Of a stretch of DNA of 60,193 nucleotides, positions 1 through 10,059 are shown piece by piece. The notes beneath the pieces were generated by a model, which saw only the letters and a program-made list of their open reading frames with translations, did not search any database and was not told the DNA's origin. The position numbers and the translations under genes are program-made. The stretch's first letter is position 1. Every line of letters starts with the position of its first letter. This stretch comes from Corallochytrium limacisporum. Its lineage: Eukaryota > Opisthokonta. Where the stretch lies: NCBI GenBank assembly GCA_002811645.1, contig PDIP01000042.1:38543-98735 (forward strand). Direction: 5' to 3'.

Positions 1-601
1 CAAAAAAATGGGGGGGGGGGGGGGGTGTTAGATGGCCAGAAGGAGAGAAGGGGGACCGAACGGCGCGGAGTTGGAGGGGGGGTTCGTGTTCCTTTTCCAT
101 CGCAGAGTCATCAAAAAATCATACTAATTCACTATACCTAATCCAAAAATGGCCTCACGAGAGTGTTGAGGCATACACACACACACACGCTCTCATGGAC
201 TTTTGGTACGCTCGGATTAGCAGGGTTGGCCGAGGAAAGCACGATGTTCCAGCACGGGACTTACTCATTCTCTCTCTCACTACCAGCAGCGCAGCAGGAA
301 GAAAAAGAATAAAAAGAGGGGGGGTTGGGTTTAGAGGGAGAGAGAGAGAGATAGAAAAAGGGGGAAGACGGGACCAGCTGGATGCTCCGAAGCAAAAGAA
401 AAAAAGAAAAAGCAGTTGAATCAGCCTTCGTTCGGTTGCATTTTCTATATTAAATGTGTGATGTTTCGGGAAGCCAAAATTAAAGGAAAAGCAAAAAAGG
501 TGTGCTCGCCGTGACGCGGGCAGGAGGGGGAGGGGGGAGAAAGCCCCGGAAGCGTTGAGAGCAAAAGAGCGCGCAGTGCGGGGATTGTCAGGCAAAGGCC
601 T

Positions 602-670
602 TCTCTCTCTCTCTCAAACTCTCAAACTCTCGCTCTCTCTCTCTCTCTGTCTGTGTGGCTCTCTCTCGCT
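602..670. repeat. CT-rich microsatellite
   Basis: Imperfect CT dinucleotide tract, interrupted by short AAACT and CGCT units. It lies about 1.2 kb upstream of the MLX-like start codon. Confidence 0.85.
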
Positions 671-713
671 CCTTCTCGTCCTTCTCGTCCTCTCCGCGCG
701 TCGAAATGTCGGG

Positions 714-729
714 CGTGTGTGTGTGTGTG
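714..729. repeat. GT microsatellite
   Basis: Pure GT dinucleotide run of eight units, continuing imperfectly to about 737. Confidence 0.85.
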
Positions 730-1144
730 CGAGTGTGTAAGTACCGGGTGGCTCTGCGCCCCTTTCTCTTTTGTGTTCTCTAATTCTCCCTTTCTCCTGG
801 TTATTATGTAATTTGGCTGGGCAATTTTTCATCGATTTTCATCTCTGGAGAGAGAGAGGCAGAGGGGGAGGGGGAGAGGGAGGCGCTCTTCTGCGCCATT
901 TTTTTTCCATTTTGCTTTAATACTTTCCAGGGGTTGGTTGGTGGTGGTCCCTGCGCTTCCCTTTCCTTTCCCCTTTACTTTCTCCCACTTTTTTTCCGTG
1001 CTTTTGCTTTTCTCACTACTCCCCCCCCCCTCCCGCCGTCCCCTTCTCCTCGTCCTCCTTGCCTCCTCCACCTCCCGGGGCTCCGGGGTCCTTCCTCCCC
1101 TTCTCTGGGCGAATGACCTTTTGGGCTTGCGTTGCACACAATTC

Positions 1145-1192
1145 GCACACACACACACGCACACACACACACACAGACAGACAGACAGAGAG
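1145..1192. repeat. CA then CAGA microsatellite
   Basis: A CA dinucleotide tract with one CG interruption passes into a short CAGA tetranucleotide tract. It is the longest simple repeat in the leader region. Confidence 0.85.
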
Positions 1193-1902
1193 ACAGAAGT
1201 TGCCCTTCGAACGTGAGTGTGTGTGGTGTGCGTTCAATTTTGTTCTTTTTTATCTTTTGCTTTGGGTTTCATAGGTTTTGTGAACCTTTTGGGAATAGTA
1301 CCGTTGTTCGTCCAGCGTCCTTCATTCGGAACACGGAATTGACCAAAGAAAGTGTGACATGGAATCTTCAGCCACTAACGTTTTCGCGAAAAGGTACGTC
1401 AGGGGCGTCTGCATCGAATGATTTACATCCTACGGACGCCCATTAGTATTAACACTGGGTAACAGTGGAGGAACACTGGTTATAATTTTGTGCCGGTGCC
1501 AAAGTGTATTTAGGATATTCAGCACTAAGAACGTACAGAGTTAGTGAAGAGTGACGGATACGAAGGATCACGCGTTTCAGGTCAGCAGCAAGTGTGAACT
1601 AATTCAAATTCTTAACACAACAAAAAAAACCCAAATTGGTGACACGCTCACTGATTGACTAATCTTGCGAGTAATTTGGCCTTTTGCGATAGCCATGAAG
1701 AATTTTACTGGACGTTGGACGAAGTAACACAAGGAAACGAACGACCTCGGGAAACAAAATAACCACACACGTATTTTGGCCTGAGCACCAGTAAGTAATC
1801 ACACAAGGCAAATTTTCAGAAACTCTCAAAAGCAATTGTACACTGGGGAAATAGCGGTAAATTGCGAAAGAAATCCTTGCACTATCTAAAGAGCAAACAA
1901 AA

Positions 1903-3333
1903 ATGGTGAAGAAGGACCATCGGGACCCCATTGACCAGGCCGCGTTCAACTTGCCTGAGTTCAATGCGAACATGAAGGCGTTCGCGCCCCAACGCCCGAG
2001 TGCAGTTGATAATTCACTATTCAATGATTCGTACAGTCTGGCCGCCAGAGGCAGCATGCCCAACCTCGGAGGTGGTCTTGGCAATTTCTCCAGCGAATTT
2101 AATGTCCGTGGACATTCGGTGCAGTACAACACGGGCGACTTCGATTTTAAGGCGTTTGCAGAGCAGGCTCCGGCCGGTGCCGGGCCGGCGTCAGGCAATG
2201 CCAACAACGGTGGTGACTTTATGGACACCCGGGAACTGACAGACATTTGCAACCCAATCAGTGACTCGGAGTCGGCGTTCGTGGCTGACGACCTCGAGGC
2301 AAAGGAAGCCAAACGGGCTGCCCACATTGAGGCAGAAAAGAAGCGTAGGAACAAGATTAAGAACGGGTTTGATGATCTCAAGGCGATCATTCCGCAGGTC
2401 AAACGTGTGGCCAACAAGCGCTTCAGTAAGGCCGCCCTGCTGAACACCGCCATCGAATTCATTCAGTCACTACTCAGTCAACGGCAGCAGCTGCGTGACG
2501 AGTTTATGCGTCTGAGCTACGAAGTGAAGTCACTCAAAGCCGTTATCGACGAATATCATATGATGGTGCAGGCGGAAAGTGACGAGGAAAAGGACATTAT
2601 TTACAAGAAGCTCATGGAACGCGACGAGTTCCGCAACAAGGTGCCCCCAGACACGCTCGAAGGTGCGAAATTCTATATTTTCTGTCAGATTGTAGAAATG
2701 CTTTTCGAATCCTTCTACACTGTGGTCAGTCTGGACTCTCCGGATGCCCTGAGTACGTCGCTGCTCGCTTGGGCCAGAGATTACTGCCGCAGCGATTTGA
2801 TCCAAAATGTAGTGCTGGGCACCATGGGTCGCGTAATTGGACTTGTCGCGCCCGAATACCAGACTGAGGTCGGTAAATGGCTGACGAACTTTGAGGAAGT
2901 TAGCCGAGAGATGAAGGTGGAGCACGAACAGTCGCAGAACCACCTTTTGGGAGCGCCAAATGCTCCTTCGGAACACACGGGCAGACACGCAACAGGTTCA
3001 AACAGAAACAACAGCAAGGTATCATTATCAACAGCACCATCAACATCCTTTACAGAACACAACAAGGCGTCCGCAGGAGCATCGTCAACGACTTCAAAAC
3101 AGAATAAGAGTTCGTCAGCGTCGGCATCGTCATCAGACCCTGCTTCAGCTGCGGCGGCGGCGGCGGCGGCGGCAGCCGCTGCTGCTGCTGCTGCTGCTGC
3201 TGCTGCCGCTGCCGCCGCTGCCGCCGCGGGTGGACCGAACGAATCCGCGAGTCAGGGATCGGCGCACTCTGCAACTGACTACGGTCGGCGAGAGGTCGCT
3301 GTCGGTGGACACCAGGTGCGGGGACGGAAATGA
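1903..3333 (+). CDS. MLX: MLX/Mondo-type bHLH-zipper transcription factor
   Basis: Predicted nuclear transcription factor of 476 residues that would bind E-box DNA as a dimer. The basic region has the E-box contact pattern (H141, E145, R148, R149), followed by helix-loop-helix to about 190 and a leucine zipper to about 223. After the zipper, at about 255-315, lies a segment with the signature of the MLX/Mondo dimerisation and cytoplasmic-localisation domain (IVEMLFESF, then AWARDYC, then a VVLGTM helix). In animals this module pairs MLX with Mondo/ChREBP/MondoA for sugar-responsive transcription. The C-terminus is a low-complexity Ser/Ala tail with 27 consecutive alanines encoded by mixed GCN codons. 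The start was chosen because ATG at 1903 sits in an A-rich context with an in-frame stop at 1858. The Mondo N-terminal glucose-sensing part is not visible, so MLX is the closer relative; a lineage-specific ancestor of both is possible. Confidence 0.85.
   Translation: MVKKDHRDPIDQAAFNLPEFNANMKAFAPQRPSAVDNSLFNDSYSLAARGSMPNLGGGLGNFSSEFNVRGHSVQYNTGDFDFKAFAEQAPAGAGPASGNANNGGDFMDTRELTDICNPISDSESAFVADDLEAKEAKRAAHIEAEKKRRNKIKNGFDDLKAIIPQVKRVANKRFSKAALLNTAIEFIQSLLSQRQQLRDEFMRLSYEVKSLKAVIDEYHMMVQAESDEEKDIIYKKLMERDEFRNKVPPDTLEGAKFYIFCQIVEMLFESFYTVVSLDSPDALSTSLLAWARDYCRSDLIQNVVLGTMGRVIGLVAPEYQTEVGKWLTNFEEVSREMKVEHEQSQNHLLGAPNAPSEHTGRHATGSNRNNSKVSLSTAPSTSFTEHNKASAGASSTTSKQNKSSSASASSSDPASAAAAAAAAAAAAAAAAAAAAAAAAAAAGGPNESASQGSAHSATDYGRREVAVGGHQVRGRK
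3148..3228 (+). repeat. Trinucleotide tract encoding 27 alanines
   Basis: Run of GCN codons inside the MLX-like gene: one GCT, seven GCG, then GCA, GCC and a stretch rich in GCT. The mixture of codons suggests selection on the protein or old slippage rather than a recent pure expansion. Confidence 0.9.
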
Positions 3334-3726
3334 GGCAGTCGTAAGCTGGATTCCAAAAACTTCATCAAAGGGTATCACACCGTCCCAAATAACCTCAACT
3401 TTAATTCACTATCGAGACCGTCGTCTTAATTTTCACTGCTACACATTTTATCAATATATGGTGATGCATAGCAATCGGTCCTCGCTGTTGAGACAGTTTA
3501 AGTTTTCGCCTGCACTTGGCATTTTTCGTGTGCCATTTCGTTCTGGTCACTACTTGGAAAGGCAGTTTTCTAATTCACCAAACGGTGGAGGCTGTTTGCA
3601 CATGAGATCGACTTTCTTACACAGTTTATCGTTAACGGAAGAGAACCGTACAAATGCAAAAAAAAAAAATGAGTTCTTTAACAGGGCCATGTCACTTGAG
3701 TTTCGTTTTCTACTGACGAAGAAGTC
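3334..3726. other. Convergent spacer between MLX-like and SmE genes
   Basis: Holds the 3' flanks of two convergent genes, including an A-run at 3658-3669. No gene or clear signal seen. Confidence 0.5.
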
Positions 3727-4026
3727 CTATGACTCCACCAACTGCAGTGGTTGAATCAAGGAGATAGTATCGCCCTTGAGCATGATGCGTCCAATGTCGA
3801 TACGTTCGCCCACGCTGATTCCTTTCGATCCCTTCAGGTGCACTTCCGTGGCTTGTTCCATAACCAGGTTCATGTACTCATCAAACCCCACAATGACGCC
3901 CTCGATGCGCAGGCCTGCATCCTCGTACAGCCACACTGAGACTCGCTGTTTGTTCTGCAAGAACCGAAAGACAAGGTTAATTGGTGGCACAATGACCTTC
4001 TGTTGCTGTCTTCCTTTCCCACTCAT
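3727..4026 (-). CDS. SNRPE: Small nuclear ribonucleoprotein SmE
   Basis: Complete 99-residue Sm core protein, essentially the family's length. With the other Sm proteins it forms the heptameric ring on U1, U2, U4 and U5 snRNAs in the spliceosome. The Sm1 motif (VSVWLYEDAGLRIEGVIVGF-like, then DEYMNLV) and the Sm2 motif (IMLKGDTISLI) are both intact. The N-terminal VIVPPINLVFRFLQNKQR segment distinguishes SmE from LSm5. Start is ATG (CAT on the plus strand at 4024-4026). It is transcribed divergently from the CASP gene and converges with the MLX-like gene. Its presence fits a genome that retains splicing even though introns are rare here. Confidence 0.95.
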   Translation of the reverse strand: MSGKGRQQQKVIVPPINLVFRFLQNKQRVSVWLYEDAGLRIEGVIVGFDEYMNLVMEQATEVHLKGSKGISVGERIDIGRIMLKGDTISLIQPLQLVES

Positions 4027-4780
4027 GGCTCTGACTACGGTTTTGTTGTTTGCGTTTTATCTATGGTATGTGGACAATTCCCAATGCAGAAGCAAATCAC
4101 TGGTCACATGGCATATGGCAGTTCACGAAGTTTTCTATGGAATCCATGCAAGCCACCCATTACGATTCAAATTCCGGTAGGATCTCCAAACTCCCTGTAG
4201 CGGTAGTTCAGTAAAGGTTAAATGTGGACCGGGCTTTTCATCTGAAATACTACAATTTAACCCGTGCGCCCCATGGTGGGCGACGTGCGCGCCCAACATC
4301 CACGGCACGGGCTTCGGTGCCGGCGGCTCAGTCCCAGTGCTCCTCTCCCCCGCCCCCAGGCGGGAAAACCTGAAAAAGAAACAAGAATGAAAGGCGGCTA
4401 TGGGAGAGGCTGAGGCCGGCTCGAGCGCCCGGAGGGCCCCCCGGAGCCGCAAGGAGTCCGTTACGATCATTCCAATGTTGGCAGCGAAAATGGTTTGCTT
4501 TCATTTGTATCCTCTTCTATGTCTCGTTGCTCCGAAGCAGCCGTCTCCTTATCGTACTTAACGATTCCCTAGAACCCATGATCCACAAAGTGCTTGAGGT
4601 CAATCTTCCATAGAGCACGAGGCCGACCGCGCCGTTAAAGAAAGCAAACAACAGGGGGAAATGCACTATGATTGCATTTCAAACGGGAAGAAGCCTGAAA
4701 TCATAAGCACCATGTAGAGGTACCGGTGTGAAAGTGCAAATCTTTTCGTCCGATAAAAGAAAGCGACAGACAGAGAAACC
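4027..4780. other. Divergent promoter region, SmE / CASP
   Basis: About 750 bp shared upstream region of SmE (-) and CASP (+). It contains a very GC-rich block at about 4260-4450 with runs of C and G flanked by AT-richer sequence. No gene seen; a frame on the minus strand here has no recognisable protein features. Confidence 0.5.
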
Positions 4781-7234
4781 ATGAGCGCTGCCGAAGCAGC
4801 GGCGGGATCGATGCAGAGCGTCGCAGATCTCAACGACTTGCAAAGTGCGCTCGACGATGCGATTGCTGATGTCACCGATCGGCAAAAGAAGGGTGATGAA
4901 GGCCGCAAGGCTTTGGTTGGTCTTTTCAAAAGATTCCGGGCAGAAACACCTGACGAAGAGCGTAAAAAGGTCGGACCGTTGATCCGTGCCTTCCAGACCG
5001 AGACAGACAGTCTTACACGCCGGTGTAGGGTAGCAGAGGCAATGATTGTTGACATTTACGACGCCATTCTGCGTGTGAATGACGGGAAGGTAGGACAGTC
5101 AGTGCTGGGCAAGGACGAATCACCACAGCATAAGAGCAATGAAGATCCAATGGCGAAGACTGTTGTGCTCAGCGCCGAAGACCATGCTGCGCTACAGACC
5201 CAGATTGATACCGCGACCAAAGGCCTGGCCGAGGCTAGGCGGCAATTAGGAGAGGTTACGGCCGATAGAGACAAAGCTAAGGGTGCACTCGCCCAGTTCA
5301 AGGCCGAAGTCGCAGAGATCCGGAACCAGGACGGCGTGATCCAGCGACTACAACGTGAGCTCGCTGCAGAACGTCAGGTGACCCAAAACCGCAGCAAAGA
5401 GATTGAAGCAGAGAAAACCCGGGACCTTCAAACTGCACTGGAGGACTATAATCAGTCAACTGCGGCAACCCTGGATGAACTGAGGGCGCAGCTCAGGGCG
5501 GAGGAGGCCAGGTCAAGGCAGTTGCAGGACCAATTGGATGCGATCCGAGGCGGCGGAATCGGGGCAGCGGTCATTGATGGATCCGCCGCGGAAATTGGAA
5601 ATGGATCTGATCTGAAGGACGCTGTCGGTGTTACGGTGGACGTGCGCGTTACCCAGGCCTTGCAGGAACAGATCAAGGCGTGCCAAGCTGAGATCAACGA
5701 TCTCAATGCCGAACTCGATTCCGTCACAAGGGAGCGGGAAAGCTTACGATTAGAGAATGAATCCCTAACCGCGGACCTCGATGCGGCCAAGGTGGGCAGT
5801 GCACCGGGAACGGTCAGTGCTGGTGGGGCATTCGGCTCCGTAGCTGGCGGATATGATGCTGGAGCGGAGATGGACGAGCTCGCGGCATCTCTTGGGGAAG
5901 AATTGGCTTCGGTCCGGCGCCAGTGCGAGGATCTTTCAGCGGAACTCTCAGTCACTCGCAGCCAGCGGGATGCTCTGCAAACCGAGGCCACAACCGCGGC
6001 AAAGGCGCTGGAATCCGACCGCCAGCGCCACGCACGCGAGCAAGATCTCTGGTCACGAACAGAAGCCGATCTCCGTACCGCGATCGCGAATAGAGACAAC
6101 CGGTTGCGACAGGTAGCTGACTACGATACCCTTCGGGAGGAGCTCCACGCGCTGAAGATTGTGGAATTTGGGGACGACTATGAACGGCTAAAGGGTCATG
6201 ATGGGGCCTTTCCAGATGGTCAAAACCGGGATGACAGCACGAATCCGGAGCAGTCACCTACACTAAACACGCTACTCGTGACCAAGAACCGAAAACTTGA
6301 GTCATCTCTGGTCGCTCTACGGCAGGAGGTCGATACACTCCGAGGAGGAAATGCCGAGCTCACGCAGAGCTTGATGCTAGCGCGTGAAGCGGAGCGCAAA
6401 AGCCGCACGACTGTGGAGACCTTGGAGCAAGATATTGAGCGGCTAAGGTCTGCGGGCATGCCACCGTCGATTGGGCAACAGTCACCGACTGCACCCATCG
6501 ACCCGGGTAGAGGTGCAGCCAGCGACCCGCTGACTCAGCATCTGCAGTCGTCATTGACATCATCGTCCGCTCCCACAGAGCAGCATGGTCGTACCATGGT
6601 GACCGACGGGCATATCCCCAACGACGGACAGCAACAGCAATCCCAACAGTCCCAACCGCAGACAGACATGAACGACCAACAGTCCATGGTAGGCATCCTG
6701 AAGGGCCAGCGCGATCGCCTGCGGGAAGCCAACGAAGAGCTGGTTGCAAGAAACCAAAAGATCGAGCAGCAACTTCGCGCGGCGCAGCAGCAGGTCAAGG
6801 ACTTGGATAGAGACAATCTGCAGCTCTACGAACGTACAAGGTTTCTGGAAAGCTACAAAGGTGGGAATGAAGGACAGGGACAAGCATCACGTGGATCTGT
6901 GTCGGTCAAAGTCGACAATGACCGGTACGAACAGACCTACCGCCAAACTCTTGATCCGTTCAAGGAATTCAAGAGGCAGGAAAGGCAGCGCCAATTCGAC
7001 CGCCTCAATGCCATTGATAAGGCCATCTTGCTTGGAGGACAGACGATTGTGAGCACCAAGACAACCCGCACAGTATTTTTCACCTACACTGTAGTGTTGC
7101 ATGCTCTCGTATTCTTTACCATTATGCGCCTGTCTGCAACTGCACCGGACACGGGGATTGGTGGCGAACAATGTGCCCAGTATCTGGCCCAACACATGAG
7201 TGAGGTGCACGGTGCTGCCGGTGATGGAAATTGA
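4781..7234 (+). CDS. CASP: CASP golgin, C-terminally anchored Golgi coiled-coil protein
   Basis: Predicted Golgi tethering golgin of 817 residues, slightly longer than animal and plant CASP (roughly 680-750). Nearly the whole protein is heptad-rich coiled coil with some Gly/Ser linkers. The diagnostic CASP C-terminal domain starts near residue 724 (DPFKEFKRQERQRQF) and is followed by a single transmembrane helix at about 764-784 containing the conserved Tyr/His pattern (FFTYTVVLHALVFF). A short lumenal tail of about 30 residues follows. In animals CASP is a splice product of CUX1; here there is no homeodomain or CUT repeat nearby, so it is a stand-alone gene as in plants and fungi. It acts in intra-Golgi retrograde traffic. 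Start ATG at 4781 is the first in frame and is preceded by AAACC. It is read as a single exon. Confidence 0.9.
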   Translation: MSAAEAAAGSMQSVADLNDLQSALDDAIADVTDRQKKGDEGRKALVGLFKRFRAETPDEERKKVGPLIRAFQTETDSLTRRCRVAEAMIVDIYDAILRVNDGKVGQSVLGKDESPQHKSNEDPMAKTVVLSAEDHAALQTQIDTATKGLAEARRQLGEVTADRDKAKGALAQFKAEVAEIRNQDGVIQRLQRELAAERQVTQNRSKEIEAEKTRDLQTALEDYNQSTAATLDELRAQLRAEEARSRQLQDQLDAIRGGGIGAAVIDGSAAEIGNGSDLKDAVGVTVDVRVTQALQEQIKACQAEINDLNAELDSVTRERESLRLENESLTADLDAAKVGSAPGTVSAGGAFGSVAGGYDAGAEMDELAASLGEELASVRRQCEDLSAELSVTRSQRDALQTEATTAAKALESDRQRHAREQDLWSRTEADLRTAIANRDNRLRQVADYDTLREELHALKIVEFGDDYERLKGHDGAFPDGQNRDDSTNPEQSPTLNTLLVTKNRKLESSLVALRQEVDTLRGGNAELTQSLMLAREAERKSRTTVETLEQDIERLRSAGMPPSIGQQSPTAPIDPGRGAASDPLTQHLQSSLTSSSAPTEQHGRTMVTDGHIPNDGQQQQSQQSQPQTDMNDQQSMVGILKGQRDRLREANEELVARNQKIEQQLRAAQQQVKDLDRDNLQLYERTRFLESYKGGNEGQGQASRGSVSVKVDNDRYEQTYRQTLDPFKEFKRQERQRQFDRLNAIDKAILLGGQTIVSTKTTRTVFFTYTVVLHALVFFTIMRLSATAPDTGIGGEQCAQYLAQHMSEVHGAAGDGN

Positions 7235-7704
7235 TGTCAAATAGAAACAAATCATGTACATGCTCTTCGCATCACTTGCACTGGTGATGCCCTCAGCCGC
7301 TTGACCAATATGTCATAGTTGGTCCTGTAAGCCTCCTTCTGGTCAACAGCTCCGGGAAGGCGGGTCCGTCGCAGCGACCCGTCGAGTTCGTCCAGGTTAG
7401 GCCGCCCTCCCCCACCCCCGCGGGGGTAGCCCGGAAAAGTTCGGTTGGGCGACCGCGAAGGAAAAAAAGGAAACGAAACAATTCCCCGTCCGTATGCGCA
7501 CGTTGCGTGGTCCCCGGGCCTGTCTGCCCGCAGCGAGTGACCAGAGAAAAATCTCAAGACAGGTGCCCATGACGCGACGGCGAACTTTGAGTAGGGGTGG
7601 TAATCAAACAACTCCACCACTTCTAGCGGACAGCCGAATCTTTGTTACTTCGCAAACGGCTCCAGAAAGTCCAAGAGCAATATGATGACACTCTTACAAC
7701 GTAT
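7235..7704. other. Convergent spacer between CASP and ribokinase-like genes
   Basis: 3' flanks of two convergent genes with a GC-rich block (C-runs then G-runs at 7406-7430). A minus-strand frame of 122 codons here shows no protein-like features and I do not call it. Confidence 0.5.
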
Positions 7705-8976
7705 CTATTTCGAAAGCTTGAAACGAGCCCCTGACTCATCCAGGGTTGTGCAGTGTTTACATGAGTTGTCGCCGCACTCACTCGGACCCTGTCGGCCATG
7801 AACCTCATCACGGTCATCCTCCAATAGGGAATTTGATGTAATTCCAGGGTAACTGTAACCCTTCGATGCCTCGATATATCGGGTGTGTAGATCTGGCTCC
7901 CGACTTGATACGACCCTAGTGGCATACCCCTGTGCCAAGTACACGCATTGGCGCACAGCAGATATGGTGTTTGTAAACGTCTCAATGTCCATGTGCTGGC
8001 CTCGCACCAAGCAAAATTCCGCCTGAGCATGCATGATCTGATTGCAGAGGGCAGTAAAGCAGCCAGCGAACGCATCCCCCGCACCCACCGTGGAACAGAT
8101 GTCTCTGGCTTGAACTTGCAAGATGTGCTTGACGCAGCGAATAGCAGTGACGGTTCTCCTTGTATCTTCAAAGGTTACAATTTGGCGTACACTCATGAAG
8201 GCGGGTGCATCACCCTGCGTGACAATAACTATTGGCGCAAAGTCTGCCTGCCAGTCATGGTCCTGCCCCTTTACTGAGCTGCGCACGATTTCGTATTCGT
8301 GCTGGTTGAGAATCACAACGTCCACATGATGTTTTGTCGCTTCTAACAGTTTGCTGCCTGTCCTTACAAAGTCATCCACAGGCGATGGATTAAGAAATAC
8401 TGCCATTCCTGGACTGTTAGGAGACGACGGCCGCTTGAATTGCGTGATGGCGCGTACATTGAAGTCCTCATCAATCTCATTTTGCAGTAGCAGTGCAGTC
8501 ACATTGGTCCAGCCTCTGTTGCTTTCATGAACCCTGTCCAGAACCTTTTTTGGAAGATCAAGACCACTGTGCTTTTCTGCATTCGCACCTGCGTGATAGA
8601 CGATGAAGTTCTCTCCAGGTTGATCGACCACAATGAATGCGCTCCCCGTCGGGAGATCGGAATCGAGTTGAATCATCGGGAACACGGTCGACGCTGCAGC
8701 GAACTTCTCCACCACATCCTTTTCGATGTGTTTGATGTATTCTTCCCCGTCTTTTCCTAATGTACCGACCATGTATACTTTGGCACCGTCCCGGTTTACG
8801 TGATCACTGGTGACAAAAGCAGACACTGCTGCATTGGCTCCCTTTCCACCGAAGGTCACTTGTTTCGACCGTGCCGCAATGGTCTCGCCCGGTTCGGGCA
8901 TGCGATCTGTCTTGAATATAATATCATAATTCCATGCCCCTAGAACCACCAGAATACCATCATTTTGGTGCCCCAT
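7705..8976 (-). CDS. RBKS: Ribokinase-like PfkB-family sugar kinase
   Basis: Predicted cytosolic carbohydrate kinase of 423 residues, most likely phosphorylating ribose at O5 with ATP. The substrate-binding glycine motif FGGKGANAA is at 42-50. The PfkB signature 2 (STVGAGDAFAG, about 295-305) carries the catalytic base D301 and the anion hole. The N-terminal beta strand and the NYD motif (about 16-18) are those of ribokinases. The protein is about 100 residues longer than typical ribokinases, with extra sequence before the catalytic loop and a C-terminal tail of about 60 residues without clear homology. Start ATG is at 8974-8976. Within the PfkB family, adenosine or other sugar kinases are possible, but GGKGANAA favours ribokinase. 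Confidence 0.8.
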   Translation of the reverse strand: MGHQNDGILVVLGAWNYDIIFKTDRMPEPGETIAARSKQVTFGGKGANAAVSAFVTSDHVNRDGAKVYMVGTLGKDGEEYIKHIEKDVVEKFAAASTVFPMIQLDSDLPTGSAFIVVDQPGENFIVYHAGANAEKHSGLDLPKKVLDRVHESNRGWTNVTALLLQNEIDEDFNVRAITQFKRPSSPNSPGMAVFLNPSPVDDFVRTGSKLLEATKHHVDVVILNQHEYEIVRSSVKGQDHDWQADFAPIVIVTQGDAPAFMSVRQIVTFEDTRRTVTAIRCVKHILQVQARDICSTVGAGDAFAGCFTALCNQIMHAQAEFCLVRGQHMDIETFTNTISAVRQCVYLAQGYATRVVSSREPDLHTRYIEASKGYSYPGITSNSLLEDDRDEVHGRQGPSECGDNSCKHCTTLDESGARFKLSK

Positions 8977-10059
8977 AATTGGCTCAAGGTTTGAAGATCA
9001 CATTGTACGATCACGCCCAGTCAAGCACCACCAACAGCCCCCTGTCCAGCTGCAGTCTCCGCAATCTGTAGTCAAACCTTTTCATAACCATGACCTCATA
9101 TCCATCATTTGTCTTTTGTAGGAAGCGACCACTACGACAATGCATGCGAAGGTGAAATCAACAAAGTGCTTGACCTGTCCACAAAACAATTCGATCCGCT
9201 CATGAACGTCTGCGATCAGAGGACCGTCCCCGCTGAGAAACTGATGGGAGGGCCATGTTGTCAAACGACGGTGGCTCCCTTTCAAAGCCACCGCGCCCCT
9301 CTCTCCGACACTGAAACTAGAGCGCAGTCTTCCCTACTCTTGGCTGCCTTGTTGCTCCTTTTCGCCGTGGCCGATTTCCCTGTCGGAATGTACCGTACGT
9401 GCAGTATGGCAAGGGGACGAATGGCTTTTTTTTTTTCTTCGCAGTTTCGGGGTGCTCTTGTGGTCGCAGTGTTTTGCCACAGCCGGTGCCGCCGGTGATA
9501 ATAGTGTTGACGTAAACGAACCCCTGCAGAGGCGCAGGCTGTCAGCTGTTCTGAGGGGGGGTGGGTCTCAGCCGGGAGTCTGGCAGACGGTCAGCAGGAG
9601 CGGTGGGGGCGCGGGTGTGCCTTGGTTGGCAGCAAAAAGTTATAAGCACACTTCACTGTATCTGGATCATGCCTAGACGAGCGGCTGTCTGTAAAATGTT
9701 GATAGTGTTTAGGGTATGTTCTAGTCTTGTTTTCATTCGCACATAGAGCACTTGATTTCTTTTTTTTTTGCTCAGTGATGTTTGTCCCAAGTGTCATCAC
9801 ACAGTGATGTATAGTAGCCCAAAGGAAAATGACGCAATATGGTATGAAAGCGGTGTGATCAACTGTACACTGGTTCTCTGTGACCTTGATATTGGATCAA
9901 AAGAACCTAGAACTTCTTTGGCTTGTACGTACAACGTTTGAAAACTTGGTTTTCGGTAAGGTTTGTACAAGGACAGAGAATAAAAGTTTCGGTTAGTGCT
10001 TACCCCAGGGATGCCTTTTAAAGGTGATGTGTTTTGGCAATGCCAGAGTTGGCTAGTCG
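8977..10059. other. Divergent region between ribokinase-like and HECT genes
   Basis: About 1.1 kb of upstream sequence for both flanking genes. It has T-runs at 9427-9439 and 9761-9770 and a G-run near 9556. Several short frames exist on both strands but none shows domains, signal peptide or repeats that would support a gene. Confidence 0.5.

Larger units (their letters stand above)
1..1902. other. Upstream region of the MLX-like gene, low-complexity, no gene recognised
   Basis: This stretch opens with a G-run at 10-25 and is dominated by G-rich, CT-rich, GT and CA tracts down to about 1200. From there to the start codon at 1903 the sequence is of ordinary composition and probably holds promoter and 5' untranslated leader. 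Open frames here are low-complexity translations of the repeats, and I see no protein-like signal. A short ATG frame at 1359 ends in a donor-like AG/GTACGT at 1393/1394, but no downstream acceptor joins it in frame to the gene. Confidence 0.6.

Noticed and set aside
1359-1393. Short ATG frame ending in a donor-like AG/GTACGT, as a first coding exon of the MLX-like gene
   Set aside because: It would leave phase 2, and no acceptor AG between 1861 and the gene start gives a matching phase. It may be an untranslated exon or chance.
3727-4026. Assignment of the Sm protein as LSm5
   Set aside because: The segment before Sm1 and the DEYMNLV motif match SmE, which forms the snRNP core, better than LSm5.
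7252-7620. Minus-strand frame between CASP and the ribokinase-like gene
   Set aside because: GC-rich spacer translation without protein-like features, squeezed into a convergent 3' region.
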